Under the pieces are notes generated by a model. It did no database searches and was not told the DNA's origin. It was given only the letters and a program-made list of their open reading frames with translations. From NCBI GenBank assembly GCA_052388025.1, contig JBQTIP010000022.1:1-14277 (forward strand): a stretch of DNA of 14,277 nucleotides, given 5' to 3'. The position numbers and the translations under genes are program-made. Below are positions 7,331 to 13,508 of this stretch, one piece after another (within the stretch, counting starts at the first letter, position 1; each line of letters opens with the position of its first letter). The DNA comes from JBQTIP01 sp052388025 (lineage in GTDB: Bacteria > Actinomycetota > UBA4738 > HRBIN12).

Positions 7331-7905
7331 CAGTAAGACGGAGGTGTGATCACCCAGAGGACCTCGGCCTTGCTCGGCCCGGGGTTCAGGTTGCGGTGTG
7401 GAAGCCGGCTCTCGAATAGCAGGCTATCTCCTTCCTCCAGCTCGTAGAGCTCGTCGGCCACCCAGAACTGCAGCCGCCCTTTCAGCACGATCACGCACTC
7501 CTCGTCGGAGTCGTGAGAGTACGGCTCGTCGCCGGACCCGGCTCCGGCCTCCACCGTGGACAGAATGACTTGCAGCTTGCGCGAGGTCCGTGGCGTCAGG
7601 AGCACATCCTCCCAGTGCCGCTTCGGGTGGACGAGCCTGCGGCGATCCTTGACGCGAACCAGCTCGCCGCCGGAGCCGCCGCCCTCGAAGAACGAGGCGA
7701 CCGACTCGCCGAGCGCCTCGGCGATGCCTCGGAGCGAGGCGACGGAGGGACTGGCCACGCCCCGCTCGACCTGCGAAAGGAAGCTCTCCGAGACGCCGGC
7801 GACCTCCGCCACGGTCCGGAGAGACAAGCCCTTTCCCTCGCGGGTCGACCGAATCCGGCGACCCAGCTCCAGCTCGTCTCGCTCTTGACCGGCCATCGGC
7901 GTCAT
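7330..7905 (-). CDS. XRE-family regulator with C-terminal cupin domain (PuuR-like)
   Basis: A 191-residue protein: an XRE/Cro-type helix-turn-helix at about 14-68 (SLRTVAEVAGVSESFLSQVERGVASPSV at 28-55 region) followed by a small cupin domain at about 110-187. This is the architecture of E. coli PuuR and similar regulators, which bind DNA with the first domain and a small ligand with the second. Cupin residues H131, E135/E136 and H170 could form a metal or ligand site. Start: ATG 7905 overlaps the stop of the potC-like gene as ATGA; a second in-frame ATG at 7896 has better spacing from the GAGAGGGG sequence, so the true start may be either. Its position in the operon suggests it senses the imported compound or its product and controls this operon. 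The candidate operator is the direct repeat before the binding-protein gene (inferred). Confidence 0.88.
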   Translation of the reverse strand: MTPMAGQERDELELGRRIRSTREGKGLSLRTVAEVAGVSESFLSQVERGVASPSVASLRGIAEALGESVASFFEGGGSGGELVRVKDRRRLVHPKRHWEDVLLTPRTSRKLQVILSTVEAGAGSGDEPYSHDSDEECVIVLKGRLQFWVADELYELEEGDSLLFESRLPHRNLNPGPSKAEVLWVITPPSY

Positions 7906-8777
7906 CCCCTCTCCGCGCCGGGCAGCGCGACCTGGCCGCCCGATCTCCTCAGCACCACCTGCGCGACAACTATGGCCGTCAAGGTAACGGTCAGCATCGT
8001 GGTGGCTACCACGTTGGCCAGCGGCGTCAAGCCGAAGCGCAGCTCCGAGAACACGCGAAGCGGCAGCGTCGTCGACCCGGCGCGCGTGACGAAGGTCGAG
8101 AGCACGACGTCGTCGAACGAGAACGTGAAGGCGAGCAATCCCCCAGCGACGATCGCCGGGAAGAGCTGAGGAAGCGTTACCCGCCGAAACGTCTCCCATC
8201 TGCTCGCGCCGAGGTCGGCCGATGCCTCCTCGAGGGTCCGATCCGTCCCGGCGAGACGAGCTCGGCAGATGAGGATGACAACCGAGGTGTTGAAGACCGC
8301 GTGGGTGATCACGATCGCCGGGGGTCCGAGCAACCCGGGGACGAGCGTGGCGAAGAACAGCAGCGAGCCGATCGCGATCACGATCTCCGGGACGACCAGT
8401 GCCATGTACATGAACGCGTCAAAGGCGGTTCGCGTCCGCCTGCCCACGTTCCGCAAGCCGATCGCGGCCGCCGTGCCCAGGACCACCGCGACGACGGCGT
8501 TGGACCCCGCGGTCCAGCTCGACAGGAAGAACGCCTGGCGGATCGACTCGTCGCGCCAGGCTTCTCCCCACCATCGCAGGCTGAACCCGCGCCACGAGGC
8601 GACGACCCGGGATTCGTTGAAGGCGTAGATGACCACCACGAGGATTGGCAGATACAGGAAGAAGAAGACCAGCGCCCCGCCGAGGGTGAGCAACCGGTCT
8701 ACCGTGGCGTCCCACGACCGCGCGGCGCGAAACGGGCTCGGCCGAAGCTCGGAGGCAAGGGCTGCGATATCGCTCAA
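7902..8777 (-). CDS. potC: PotC-like ABC transporter permease
   Basis: Inner-membrane permease of a polyamine/opine-type (POPT) ABC importer. The 291-residue product has about six membrane helices, the first at about 30-52, and a typical cytoplasmic EAA loop at 184-202 (EASADLGASRWETFRRV) that would contact the ATPase. The start is a TTG at 8777 overlapping the TGA of the upstream permease (TTGA), with GGGGGCGG just before it. The open frame extends far upstream, but that part is the shadow of the other permease. PotB- and PotC-type proteins form the heterodimeric channel. The stop overlaps the regulator's ATG. The gene symbol reflects family likeness only; the substrate need not be spermidine. 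Confidence 0.88.
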   Translation of the reverse strand: MSDIAALASELRPSPFRAARSWDATVDRLLTLGGALVFFFLYLPILVVVIYAFNESRVVASWRGFSLRWWGEAWRDESIRQAFFLSSWTAGSNAVVAVVLGTAAAIGLRNVGRRTRTAFDAFMYMALVVPEIVIAIGSLLFFATLVPGLLGPPAIVITHAVFNTSVVILICRARLAGTDRTLEEASADLGASRWETFRRVTLPQLFPAIVAGGLLAFTFSFDDVVLSTFVTRAGSTTLPLRVFSELRFGLTPLANVVATTMLTVTLTAIVVAQVVLRRSGGQVALPGAERG

Positions 8778-9658
8778 AGCGCCGCCCCCAGATTCTGTTC
8801 GGCCTGGCGGCCGAGCACGCGCAGGTACAGGAAGATGACGACGAACAGAAGCGCGACCATCACCAGCGACATGGCCGCGCCGAAGGGATAGTTGAGGGCC
8901 TCCAAGAACTGGTCGGCGACGATCGGCCCGAACAACCCCTGCTTGCCGCCGCCGAGGATCGACGGGACGACGTACTCGCCGGTCATCGGGATGAACACCA
9001 GTAGGCAGCCGGTGATGATCCCCGGGAGCGTGAGCGGCAGCGTCACCCGCCGGAACGTCGCCCAGCGCCCGGACCCGAGATCGCGGGACGCCTCCACTAA
9101 CCCACGATCCATCCGTTCGATCGACACGTACAGCGGGAACACCATCAGGGGCAGGTAGTCGTACACGACCCCTACGAACACGCCCCTGAGCGTCCCGAGG
9201 ACGTGGAGCGGGTTCGAGATCAAGTGGAGGTCTCGCAGGAGCCCGGACAGGAACCCGTTCGGCGACAGGATGAGCACCCATGCGTACGTTCGGATCAGGA
9301 TGCTGATCCAGAAGGGGACGATGACCAGCAGCATGAGGGCCGTCTTGTGCTTCTTTACCCGCGTCCCGAGCCAGTAGGCGAACGGGTAGCCCACCAACAG
9401 GCAGCCGAGCGTGCCCGCGAGCGCCAATAGCATGGTGTTCCAGTAGATCTTCAGGAAGACGGCGTCCCAGAGCTTCTCGAAGTTCTCGAAGTACAGGCCG
9501 AACGTGATGTCGAAGAAGCCCGAACGGGAGGCAAAAGCGTATGCGGCGATGACCACGAGGGGCGCGACGAAGAACACTCCGTAGTACGCCCACGCGGGCG
9601 CGATCAGCCCGCGGGGCTCCCCGACGCTGTCGCGTCGCCCCACCGCCCAGGGTTCCAA
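8774..9658 (-). CDS. potB: PotB-like ABC transporter permease
   Basis: Inner-membrane permease with 294 residues if TTG 9658 is used. A first membrane helix lies at about 20-42, several more follow, and the EAA loop is at 189-207 (EASRDLGSGRWATFRRVTL). This motif and the overall spacing match PotB/PotH-type permeases. The start is uncertain: TTG 9658 lies 8 nt after the TAG of the binding-protein gene with only a weak ribosome-binding sequence, and an in-frame GTG at 9640 is an alternative that keeps all membrane helices. It is the partner of the next gene, which it overlaps by 4 nt (TTGA). No ATP-binding protein gene lies between or beside these genes, unlike the usual potABCD order. Confidence 0.88.
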   Translation of the reverse strand: MEPWAVGRRDSVGEPRGLIAPAWAYYGVFFVAPLVVIAAYAFASRSGFFDITFGLYFENFEKLWDAVFLKIYWNTMLLALAGTLGCLLVGYPFAYWLGTRVKKHKTALMLLVIVPFWISILIRTYAWVLILSPNGFLSGLLRDLHLISNPLHVLGTLRGVFVGVVYDYLPLMVFPLYVSIERMDRGLVEASRDLGSGRWATFRRVTLPLTLPGIITGCLLVFIPMTGEYVVPSILGGGKQGLFGPIVADQFLEALNYPFGAAMSLVMVALLFVVIFLYLRVLGRQAEQNLGAAL

Positions 9659-9666
9659 AGGCGACC

Positions 9667-10869
9667 CTAAGCCGACTTGAACTTCGTCCAGGCGTCCGAG
9701 CGCAGCTCGAAGGCGAGCGCGTCACCGTTGTTCGCCTCGAGCTGATCCGTCACCTCCGCTGCGGGGTAGATCGCCGGATCGCTCGCGATGGCGGGATCCG
9801 TGAAGTCCGCCGCCCCGGCGACCGCACTCGCGTAGTACGTGAAGTTGGTCTCGCGACCTTGGTTCTCGGGCGTGAGCACCCAGTTGATGAACTCCAGAGC
9901 GATGTTCGGGTGCGGGGCGGAGGCCGGGATCGCCCAGGTGTCCACCCAGAACTCGGTTCCCTCCGACGGGATGACGTACTTCGTCGAGGGCTGGTCTTCG
10001 AGCGTGTAGAAGTAGTCGCCGTTCCAGCCCAGCGCTACGTAGGACTCACCTCGCTGGATCATCTCCCGATACCCGGAGGACAGGATGGCCGAGAGGTGCG
10101 GCTTGATCGCGATGAGCTGCTCGAGCGCCTCGTCGATCTCTCCCTCGTCCGTCGTGTTGTATCCGTAGCCGAGCATCTTAAGAGCCGAGCCGACCACCTC
10201 CGGCGCGGAGTCCAGCACCGTGTATTTGCCCGAGTACTTCTCGGCGAGCTGGTAGAAGTCGGCCCAGCTCGTCATCTCCTCCTCGACCTTGTCGGAGACG
10301 TACATGAATCCGGTCGTCCCCCAGTCCTTCGGGGCCGAGTACTTGTTCTCCGAGTCGAATGCCAGGCCCAGGAACCTCGGGTCGACGTTGGCGAGGTTCG
10401 GGAGTCGCTCGTGGTCCAGCTCGAGCAGCAGGCCCTCGTCGATCATGATCTGCACCGCGTACCCGGTCGGCGCCACGAGGTCGTATCCGGTGGCCCCTCC
10501 CTGGAGCTTGGTGATCAGCTCCTCGTTGCTCGAGTAGAAGTCGATCGTCGTCGAGATGCCGTACGCGCCGGCGAAGTCCTTCCGGGTCTGCGGGTTGAGG
10601 TAGAGCGCCCAGTTGTAGATGTTCAGCTCGTCCTCGAGCTCCACGGTCGGCGGCGCCGTCGTCGCGCCACCTCCTCCGCCGCCCGGCGCCACCCGCTTCG
10701 AGCAGGCGGCCAGGAAGCCCGCGGCCGGCGTCACCACGGCGGCCCTCAGGAAGCCGCGACGGGAGAGCGTCACTCGCTCCATCCCCGCCATGTAGCGATC
10801 GAGCTCGTGCGGGCCGCGCCCGTCAATGCGCACCCGCCCGTAGGGCTCACCCTTCTTGTGCCCTCGCAT
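9667..10869 (-). CDS. potD: PotD-like extracellular substrate-binding lipoprotein (Tat-type signal)
   Basis: Solute-binding protein of the spermidine/putrescine type, 400 residues. The signal peptide has a twin-arginine motif, SRRGFLR at 36-42, and a lipobox LAAC at 53-56, so the mature protein is probably a Tat-exported lipoprotein starting at Cys 56. A Gly-rich linker follows. The family features are YNWALY at 85-90, GYDLVAPTGY at 128-137, WGTTGFMYVSD at 183-193, GWNGDYF at 281-287 and VDTWAIPASA at 309-318; Asp 310 matches the Asp of PotD-type proteins that contacts the ligand amine. The start is ATG 10869, preceded by an excellent AGGAGG four bases upstream; M27 and M30 are later alternatives. 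Ligand is probably a cationic amine or amino acid, but related proteins bind other compounds. Confidence 0.9.
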   Translation of the reverse strand: MRGHKKGEPYGRVRIDGRGPHELDRYMAGMERVTLSRRGFLRAAVVTPAAGFLAACSKRVAPGGGGGGATTAPPTVELEDELNIYNWALYLNPQTRKDFAGAYGISTTIDFYSSNEELITKLQGGATGYDLVAPTGYAVQIMIDEGLLLELDHERLPNLANVDPRFLGLAFDSENKYSAPKDWGTTGFMYVSDKVEEEMTSWADFYQLAEKYSGKYTVLDSAPEVVGSALKMLGYGYNTTDEGEIDEALEQLIAIKPHLSAILSSGYREMIQRGESYVALGWNGDYFYTLEDQPSTKYVIPSEGTEFWVDTWAIPASAPHPNIALEFINWVLTPENQGRETNFTYYASAVAGAADFTDPAIASDPAIYPAAEVTDQLEANNGDALAFELRSDAWTKFKSA

Positions 10870-10875
10870 TCCCCC
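10870..10875 (-). promoter_or_regulatory. Strong ribosome-binding site deciding the binding-protein start
   Basis: The sequence GGAAGGAGGGGGA directly precedes ATG 10869 on the minus strand. AGGAGG lies at the canonical distance. It is the clearest Shine-Dalgarno sequence in the window and contrasts with the leaderless-looking starts elsewhere. Confidence 0.8.
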
Positions 10876-10907
10876 TCCTTCCGCCGAGAGACTCCCTCTC
10901 TGCAGTG

Positions 10908-10937
10908 GTGCTTCAGCGATGTGTGATTGTGCTTCAG
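10908..10937 (-). promoter_or_regulatory. Paired direct repeat CTGAAGCAC (candidate operator)
   Basis: On the minus strand CTGAAGCAC occurs at 10937-10929 and again at 10916-10908, exact over nine bases. They are separated by 12 bases, giving a 21-base period, i.e. two helical turns, so both copies face the same side of the helix. The first copy overlaps the candidate -10 and the second lies just downstream of the likely transcription start. This is an arrangement suited to repression. The XRE-cupin regulator of the same operon is the obvious candidate binder (inferred). Confidence 0.5.
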
Positions 10938-10954
10938 GTCGAGGCGGGGCGCAA
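10926..10954 (-). promoter_or_regulatory. Candidate promoter of the transporter operon
   Basis: TTGCGC (10954-10949) and CACAAT (10931-10926) are separated by exactly 17 bases on the minus strand. The -10 matches the TATAAT consensus at four of six positions; the -35 keeps TTG. Transcription would start near 10919, giving a leader of about 50 nt with the strong ribosome-binding site. The upstream part of this 110-nt gap holds a CGGCGCGCCG palindrome near 10969-10978 but no U-tract, so no terminator for the UbiA-like gene is called. Confidence 0.42.
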
Positions 10955-10979
10955 GACCCGGATCTGGGCGGCGCGCCGC

Positions 10980-11711
10980 TCAACTGAGACGCAGGATGAG
11001 GAGGCCGGCGGCGAAGAGCGGCATCGCGACCGCGAGCATCGCAAGGGCCCTCTCGGGCGCCGCGCGGAGCGTCGCCGCGTCGAGAGGTTCGCTCGTCCCG
11101 TCGGTGAGCGTGATCTCGCCGGTGACGGCGTGAACCTTGCGCCGGAGCCTTCGCACGGGGGTCGAGAGCACGCGCTGGGCCGCTGACAGCATCCCGCAGG
11201 CGGCGGCCACAACGGCCGCCCCGAGGGAGAGCCGGCCCGTCTGCGCGAAGTAGCCGGTGAGAGCGGGGAACGAGCCCCAGGCAAGGGCGAACCATATGTC
11301 GGAGTGGAACGCCCCGCCGACGATCTCCAGGTTGTACGCGACGAGCAGGAAGCCGCCCACCGCGATGAACGCAGCAATCCATCCGGAGACCTCGATCGCC
11401 CCGTCCACGCCGAGCCCGACGGCCCCTGCCAGCCCAACGGCGGCGATCGCCCAGAGCACCGGCGCCGGGATTCGCGTGGAGAGCGGCCGCCCCCTCAGCT
11501 CGTCGAGTGCGTGCGCCGCGAGCCCGACCGCGAGGAAGAAGGCGAGGAGGCTCTCGGCCAGCCACCGCACGTTGACGGAGGGGGCCAGCGAAGTGCCGAT
11601 CGCGACGTACGAGAGGTGCCAGAGCGTGTATGGCGGGTGCAGGAGCGTCCAGTAGTCGCGCCAGCCGCCGGGTGCAAGGGCGTAGAAGGCAGGCCGCTCG
11701 GTCTCAGCCAC
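10980..11711 (-). CDS. UbiA-like membrane protein (possible prenyltransferase)
   Basis: 243 residues with about seven membrane helices. The layout resembles UbiA prenyltransferases, which attach polyprenyl chains to aromatic or lipid acceptors. The Asp-rich motifs are degenerate. The first helix pair carries HALDELRGRP at 67-76 in place of NDxxDxxxD, and the second motif region is YNLEIVGGAFHSD at 126-138. The N-terminal YWTLLHPPYTLWHLSYV at 20-36 is distinctive and I have the impression of a widespread uncharacterised family. The start is GTG 11711, which overlaps the end of the methyltransferase gene by 8 nt, so translation is probably coupled. Partnership with a UbiE-like methyltransferase suggests quinone or isoprenoid chemistry, but catalytic activity is unproven and the reduced Asp count is a reason for caution. 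No distinct terminator follows. Confidence 0.6.
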   Translation of the reverse strand: MAETERPAFYALAPGGWRDYWTLLHPPYTLWHLSYVAIGTSLAPSVNVRWLAESLLAFFLAVGLAAHALDELRGRPLSTRIPAPVLWAIAAVGLAGAVGLGVDGAIEVSGWIAAFIAVGGFLLVAYNLEIVGGAFHSDIWFALAWGSFPALTGYFAQTGRLSLGAAVVAAACGMLSAAQRVLSTPVRRLRRKVHAVTGEITLTDGTSEPLDAATLRAAPERALAMLAVAMPLFAAGLLILRLS

Positions 11712-12429
11712 GCGGCTCGCCCTTCATCGCCCAGATCACGATCCCGCCGCCGAGGCTCATCGTCCTGGTCCGGACCCTCCGCAGCCCCGCCGCCTGCCAC
11801 ATTCGAACCTGCTCGGGGAGCGGGTACCGGCGGTAGAACCCTGAGATGCTGGGCCCCAGGAACCGGCCGGTCCGGTACCAGGCAAGCGACGCCAGTCGGC
11901 CAGCCGCCGGCAGCAGCAGCCGCGTGTACAGGAGCCAGGCGGCGTGGGCCGCGGGCCGCTCCGGGACGTGGAACTCCAGGCACGCGAGGACGCCGCCGGG
12001 GCGGAGCACTCGAGCCAGCTCGGTAAGCGTCGCAGCCGGATCGTCGACGTAACGCAAGAGGTACGTGAACGTAACGGCATCGAACGTCTCGTGCGGGAAC
12101 GGGAGCCGCTCCGCCTGCCCCTGAACGACCGCGATGCGGTCATCGAGCCCCGCCAGTCGATTCGCGTCCCGTCCCTCACGGAGCATCGACTCGCTCTGGT
12201 CGAGGCCCACTACACGAACGTTCCGACGTAGCGTGACCTCCCTGGCCACCAGGCCAGTGCCGGTGGCCACGTCCAACACCCACGAGCCCGGGATCGCGTT
12301 CACACGGGAGACCATGAACCGCCGCCAGCGGCCGTCCTGTCCGAACGAGAGCAGCGCCCCCATGCGGTCGTACTCCGGGGCGATCCCGGCGAATAGCTGC
12401 CTGGCGTGCCGCGTCCTCTGCGAGTACAT
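11704..12429 (-). CDS. UbiE/MenG-like SAM-dependent methyltransferase
   Basis: A 241-residue class I methyltransferase. SAM motif I is VLDVATGTG at 51-59, the acidic residue after strand 2 is in VVGLDQS at 73-79, and the post-motif LRPGGVLACLEF lies at 142-153, a strong match to UbiE/COQ5/MenG proteins. The N-terminal AGIAPEYDRMGALLSFGQDGRWR (14-36, quoted as two parts AGIAPEYDRM and GALLSFGQDGRWR) is the family's F-x-x-I-A-x-x-Y-D signature. The usual reaction is C-methylation of demethylmenaquinone or a related quinone. Being cytosolic but linked to membrane quinones, it fits with the UbiA-like gene that follows and overlaps it. It could instead methylate another prenylated ring; a canonical menG elsewhere in the genome would favour that. 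The start is ATG 12429, preceded by a TAGGCT box at 12444-12439 and no Shine-Dalgarno. Confidence 0.82.
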   Translation of the reverse strand: MYSQRTRHARQLFAGIAPEYDRMGALLSFGQDGRWRRFMVSRVNAIPGSWVLDVATGTGLVAREVTLRRNVRVVGLDQSESMLREGRDANRLAGLDDRIAVVQGQAERLPFPHETFDAVTFTYLLRYVDDPAATLTELARVLRPGGVLACLEFHVPERPAAHAAWLLYTRLLLPAAGRLASLAWYRTGRFLGPSISGFYRRYPLPEQVRMWQAAGLRRVRTRTMSLGGGIVIWAMKGEPRG

Positions 12430-12438
12430 CGGGGTCTG

Positions 12439-12444
12439 AGCCTA
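12439..12444 (-). promoter_or_regulatory. Candidate -10 box TAGGCT for the UbiE-like gene
   Basis: On the minus strand TAGGCT is followed by 9 nt and ATG 12429, in the 41-nt gap after the oxidoreductase gene. A 10-bp perfect palindrome, TGACGCGTCA (12464-12473), lies near the expected -35 position and includes the preceding gene's stop codon. Confidence 0.3.
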
Positions 12445-12470
12445 CGACGCTCGCCCCACCGCGTGACGCG

Positions 12471-13496
12471 TCAGGTCAAGGGGAAGGGCGACTGCCACCA
12501 CCACGGGGTGACGCTCACCTCCACCGCGTCGACCCATTTCACCCACCAGAACCCCCTCCGCCCCGGGGCGACGATCCTCGCCGGGAAGCCATGACCGGCA
12601 GAGAGGGGCGCCCCGCCGACCCGGGTCGCGAGCAACAGGTTCGCCGAATCGGCAAGCGGAAACCGGCGGCCGTAGCCGGTCGAGGAGCCGATCCCAAGGC
12701 TCCTGGCCTCGCCGAGGCCGGGGAGCAACCGCCAAAGGAACACGCCATCCCACTCCTGCTCCGCATACCACCCACCGGTGCAGTCGAGCGTGGCCCGCAC
12801 GCGATCCTCGAAGGCCGCGAGCTCCTGGTAGGACCAGGCCCACTCCACCGACGCCCAGCGAACCGTGAGCGTCCAGGACTCGGCGTCGATTTCCGGGACA
12901 TGGTCGTTCAGCCACTGCGTCACGGGCATCTCGCTGGGTCGGAAGGAGCCCCGCTCGTACGAGCCGGTGGATCGCCGCGCACCGCCCGGAAGCGAGGTCG
13001 CAGCGACGAGCCCCTCCACCGCGCCGTACACGAGGGCCGATCCTCCCAGGAGGGCTCCGGTCCGCAGAACGGCCCGGCGCGACAGGTCGGTGCAGCGTGG
13101 GCGGACACGGCGGGCCACCACGTGCCAGACGGCTAGAGGGATGGAAGCGAGCGCGGTTCCGACGTGGAGCTGCATGGCGGACACGCCACCCACCGACCTG
13201 AGGACCCCGGTCGCGTGGCCGACGCCCGACAGGATCGCCACGGCCACGAGGATCGACAACGCTATGGAGGCCCACGACCCCCGCCGCCTGCGCCGGAGAC
13301 CGCGGCTCGCGATCACCGACTTCCATGGGGCAAGGAGTAGGATCGCGAGCCCCGCGACCCCGTGAGCGATCACGATCCACCGGACCAGCCCGGAACCGAT
13401 CGCGAAGGTGAGTCCGCCGCTCGCGAGCGCAAGCGCCAGGAGTAGGAGCAGCGCGACGTTCGTGCGGCGCCCCGCAGAGAGGCGTTTCGCGCCCAT
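12471..13496 (-). CDS. Membrane-anchored molybdopterin (sulfite oxidase-type) oxidoreductase with N-terminal heme-like domain
   Basis: 341 residues in two parts. The N-terminal part has four membrane helices (about 13-33, 39-56, 75-93, 108-127) with intramembrane histidines H45, H94, H111 and H125, as expected for a cytochrome b-type electron-transfer unit. A Tat-like SRRAVLRT at 139-146 and a fifth hydrophobic segment (147-165) follow. The C-terminal part from about 190 is a sulfite oxidase/MsrP-type molybdopterin domain. Cys 239 in LDCTGGWY is the probable molybdenum ligand, followed by WDGVFLWRLLP at 249-259 and the motif GGAPLSAGHGFPARIVAPGR at 294-313. The product may transfer electrons from the quinone pool to an extracytoplasmic substrate, or the reverse. 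That combines roles of separate MsrP and MsrQ proteins. The substrate is unknown. ATG 13496 lies 9 nt after the phosphatase stop; no Shine-Dalgarno is visible. Confidence 0.85.
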   Translation of the reverse strand: MGAKRLSAGRRTNVALLLLLALALASGGLTFAIGSGLVRWIVIAHGVAGLAILLLAPWKSVIASRGLRRRRRGSWASIALSILVAVAILSGVGHATGVLRSVGGVSAMQLHVGTALASIPLAVWHVVARRVRPRCTDLSRRAVLRTGALLGGSALVYGAVEGLVAATSLPGGARRSTGSYERGSFRPSEMPVTQWLNDHVPEIDAESWTLTVRWASVEWAWSYQELAAFEDRVRATLDCTGGWYAEQEWDGVFLWRLLPGLGEARSLGIGSSTGYGRRFPLADSANLLLATRVGGAPLSAGHGFPARIVAPGRRGFWWVKWVDAVEVSVTPWWWQSPFPLT

Positions 13497-13502
13497 CGAA
13501 CG

Positions 13503-13508
13503 AGCCTA
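13503..13508 (-). promoter_or_regulatory. Candidate -10 box TAGGCT for the molybdopterin oxidoreductase gene
   Basis: TAGGCT on the minus strand ends 6 nt before ATG 13496; its first three bases are the stop codon of the phosphatase gene. It may be an internal leaderless promoter or a chance result of the TAG stop; the latter cannot be excluded. Confidence 0.22.

Noticed and set aside
8778..9725. Upstream extension of the PotC-like frame
   Set aside because: It is a shadow of the PotB-like gene; the TTGA overlap gives a normal-length PotC-like protein.
10960..10980. Rho-independent terminator after the UbiA-like gene
   Set aside because: The palindrome CGGCGCGCCG is present but there is no U-tract, and the imperfect CCCGGATCTGGG inverted repeat has mismatches.
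10870..11565. Upstream extension of the PotD-like reading frame to 11565
   Set aside because: The extension is Arg/Gly-rich with no signal peptide and overlaps the UbiA-like gene; the strong AGGAGG site and Tat signal fix the start at 10869.
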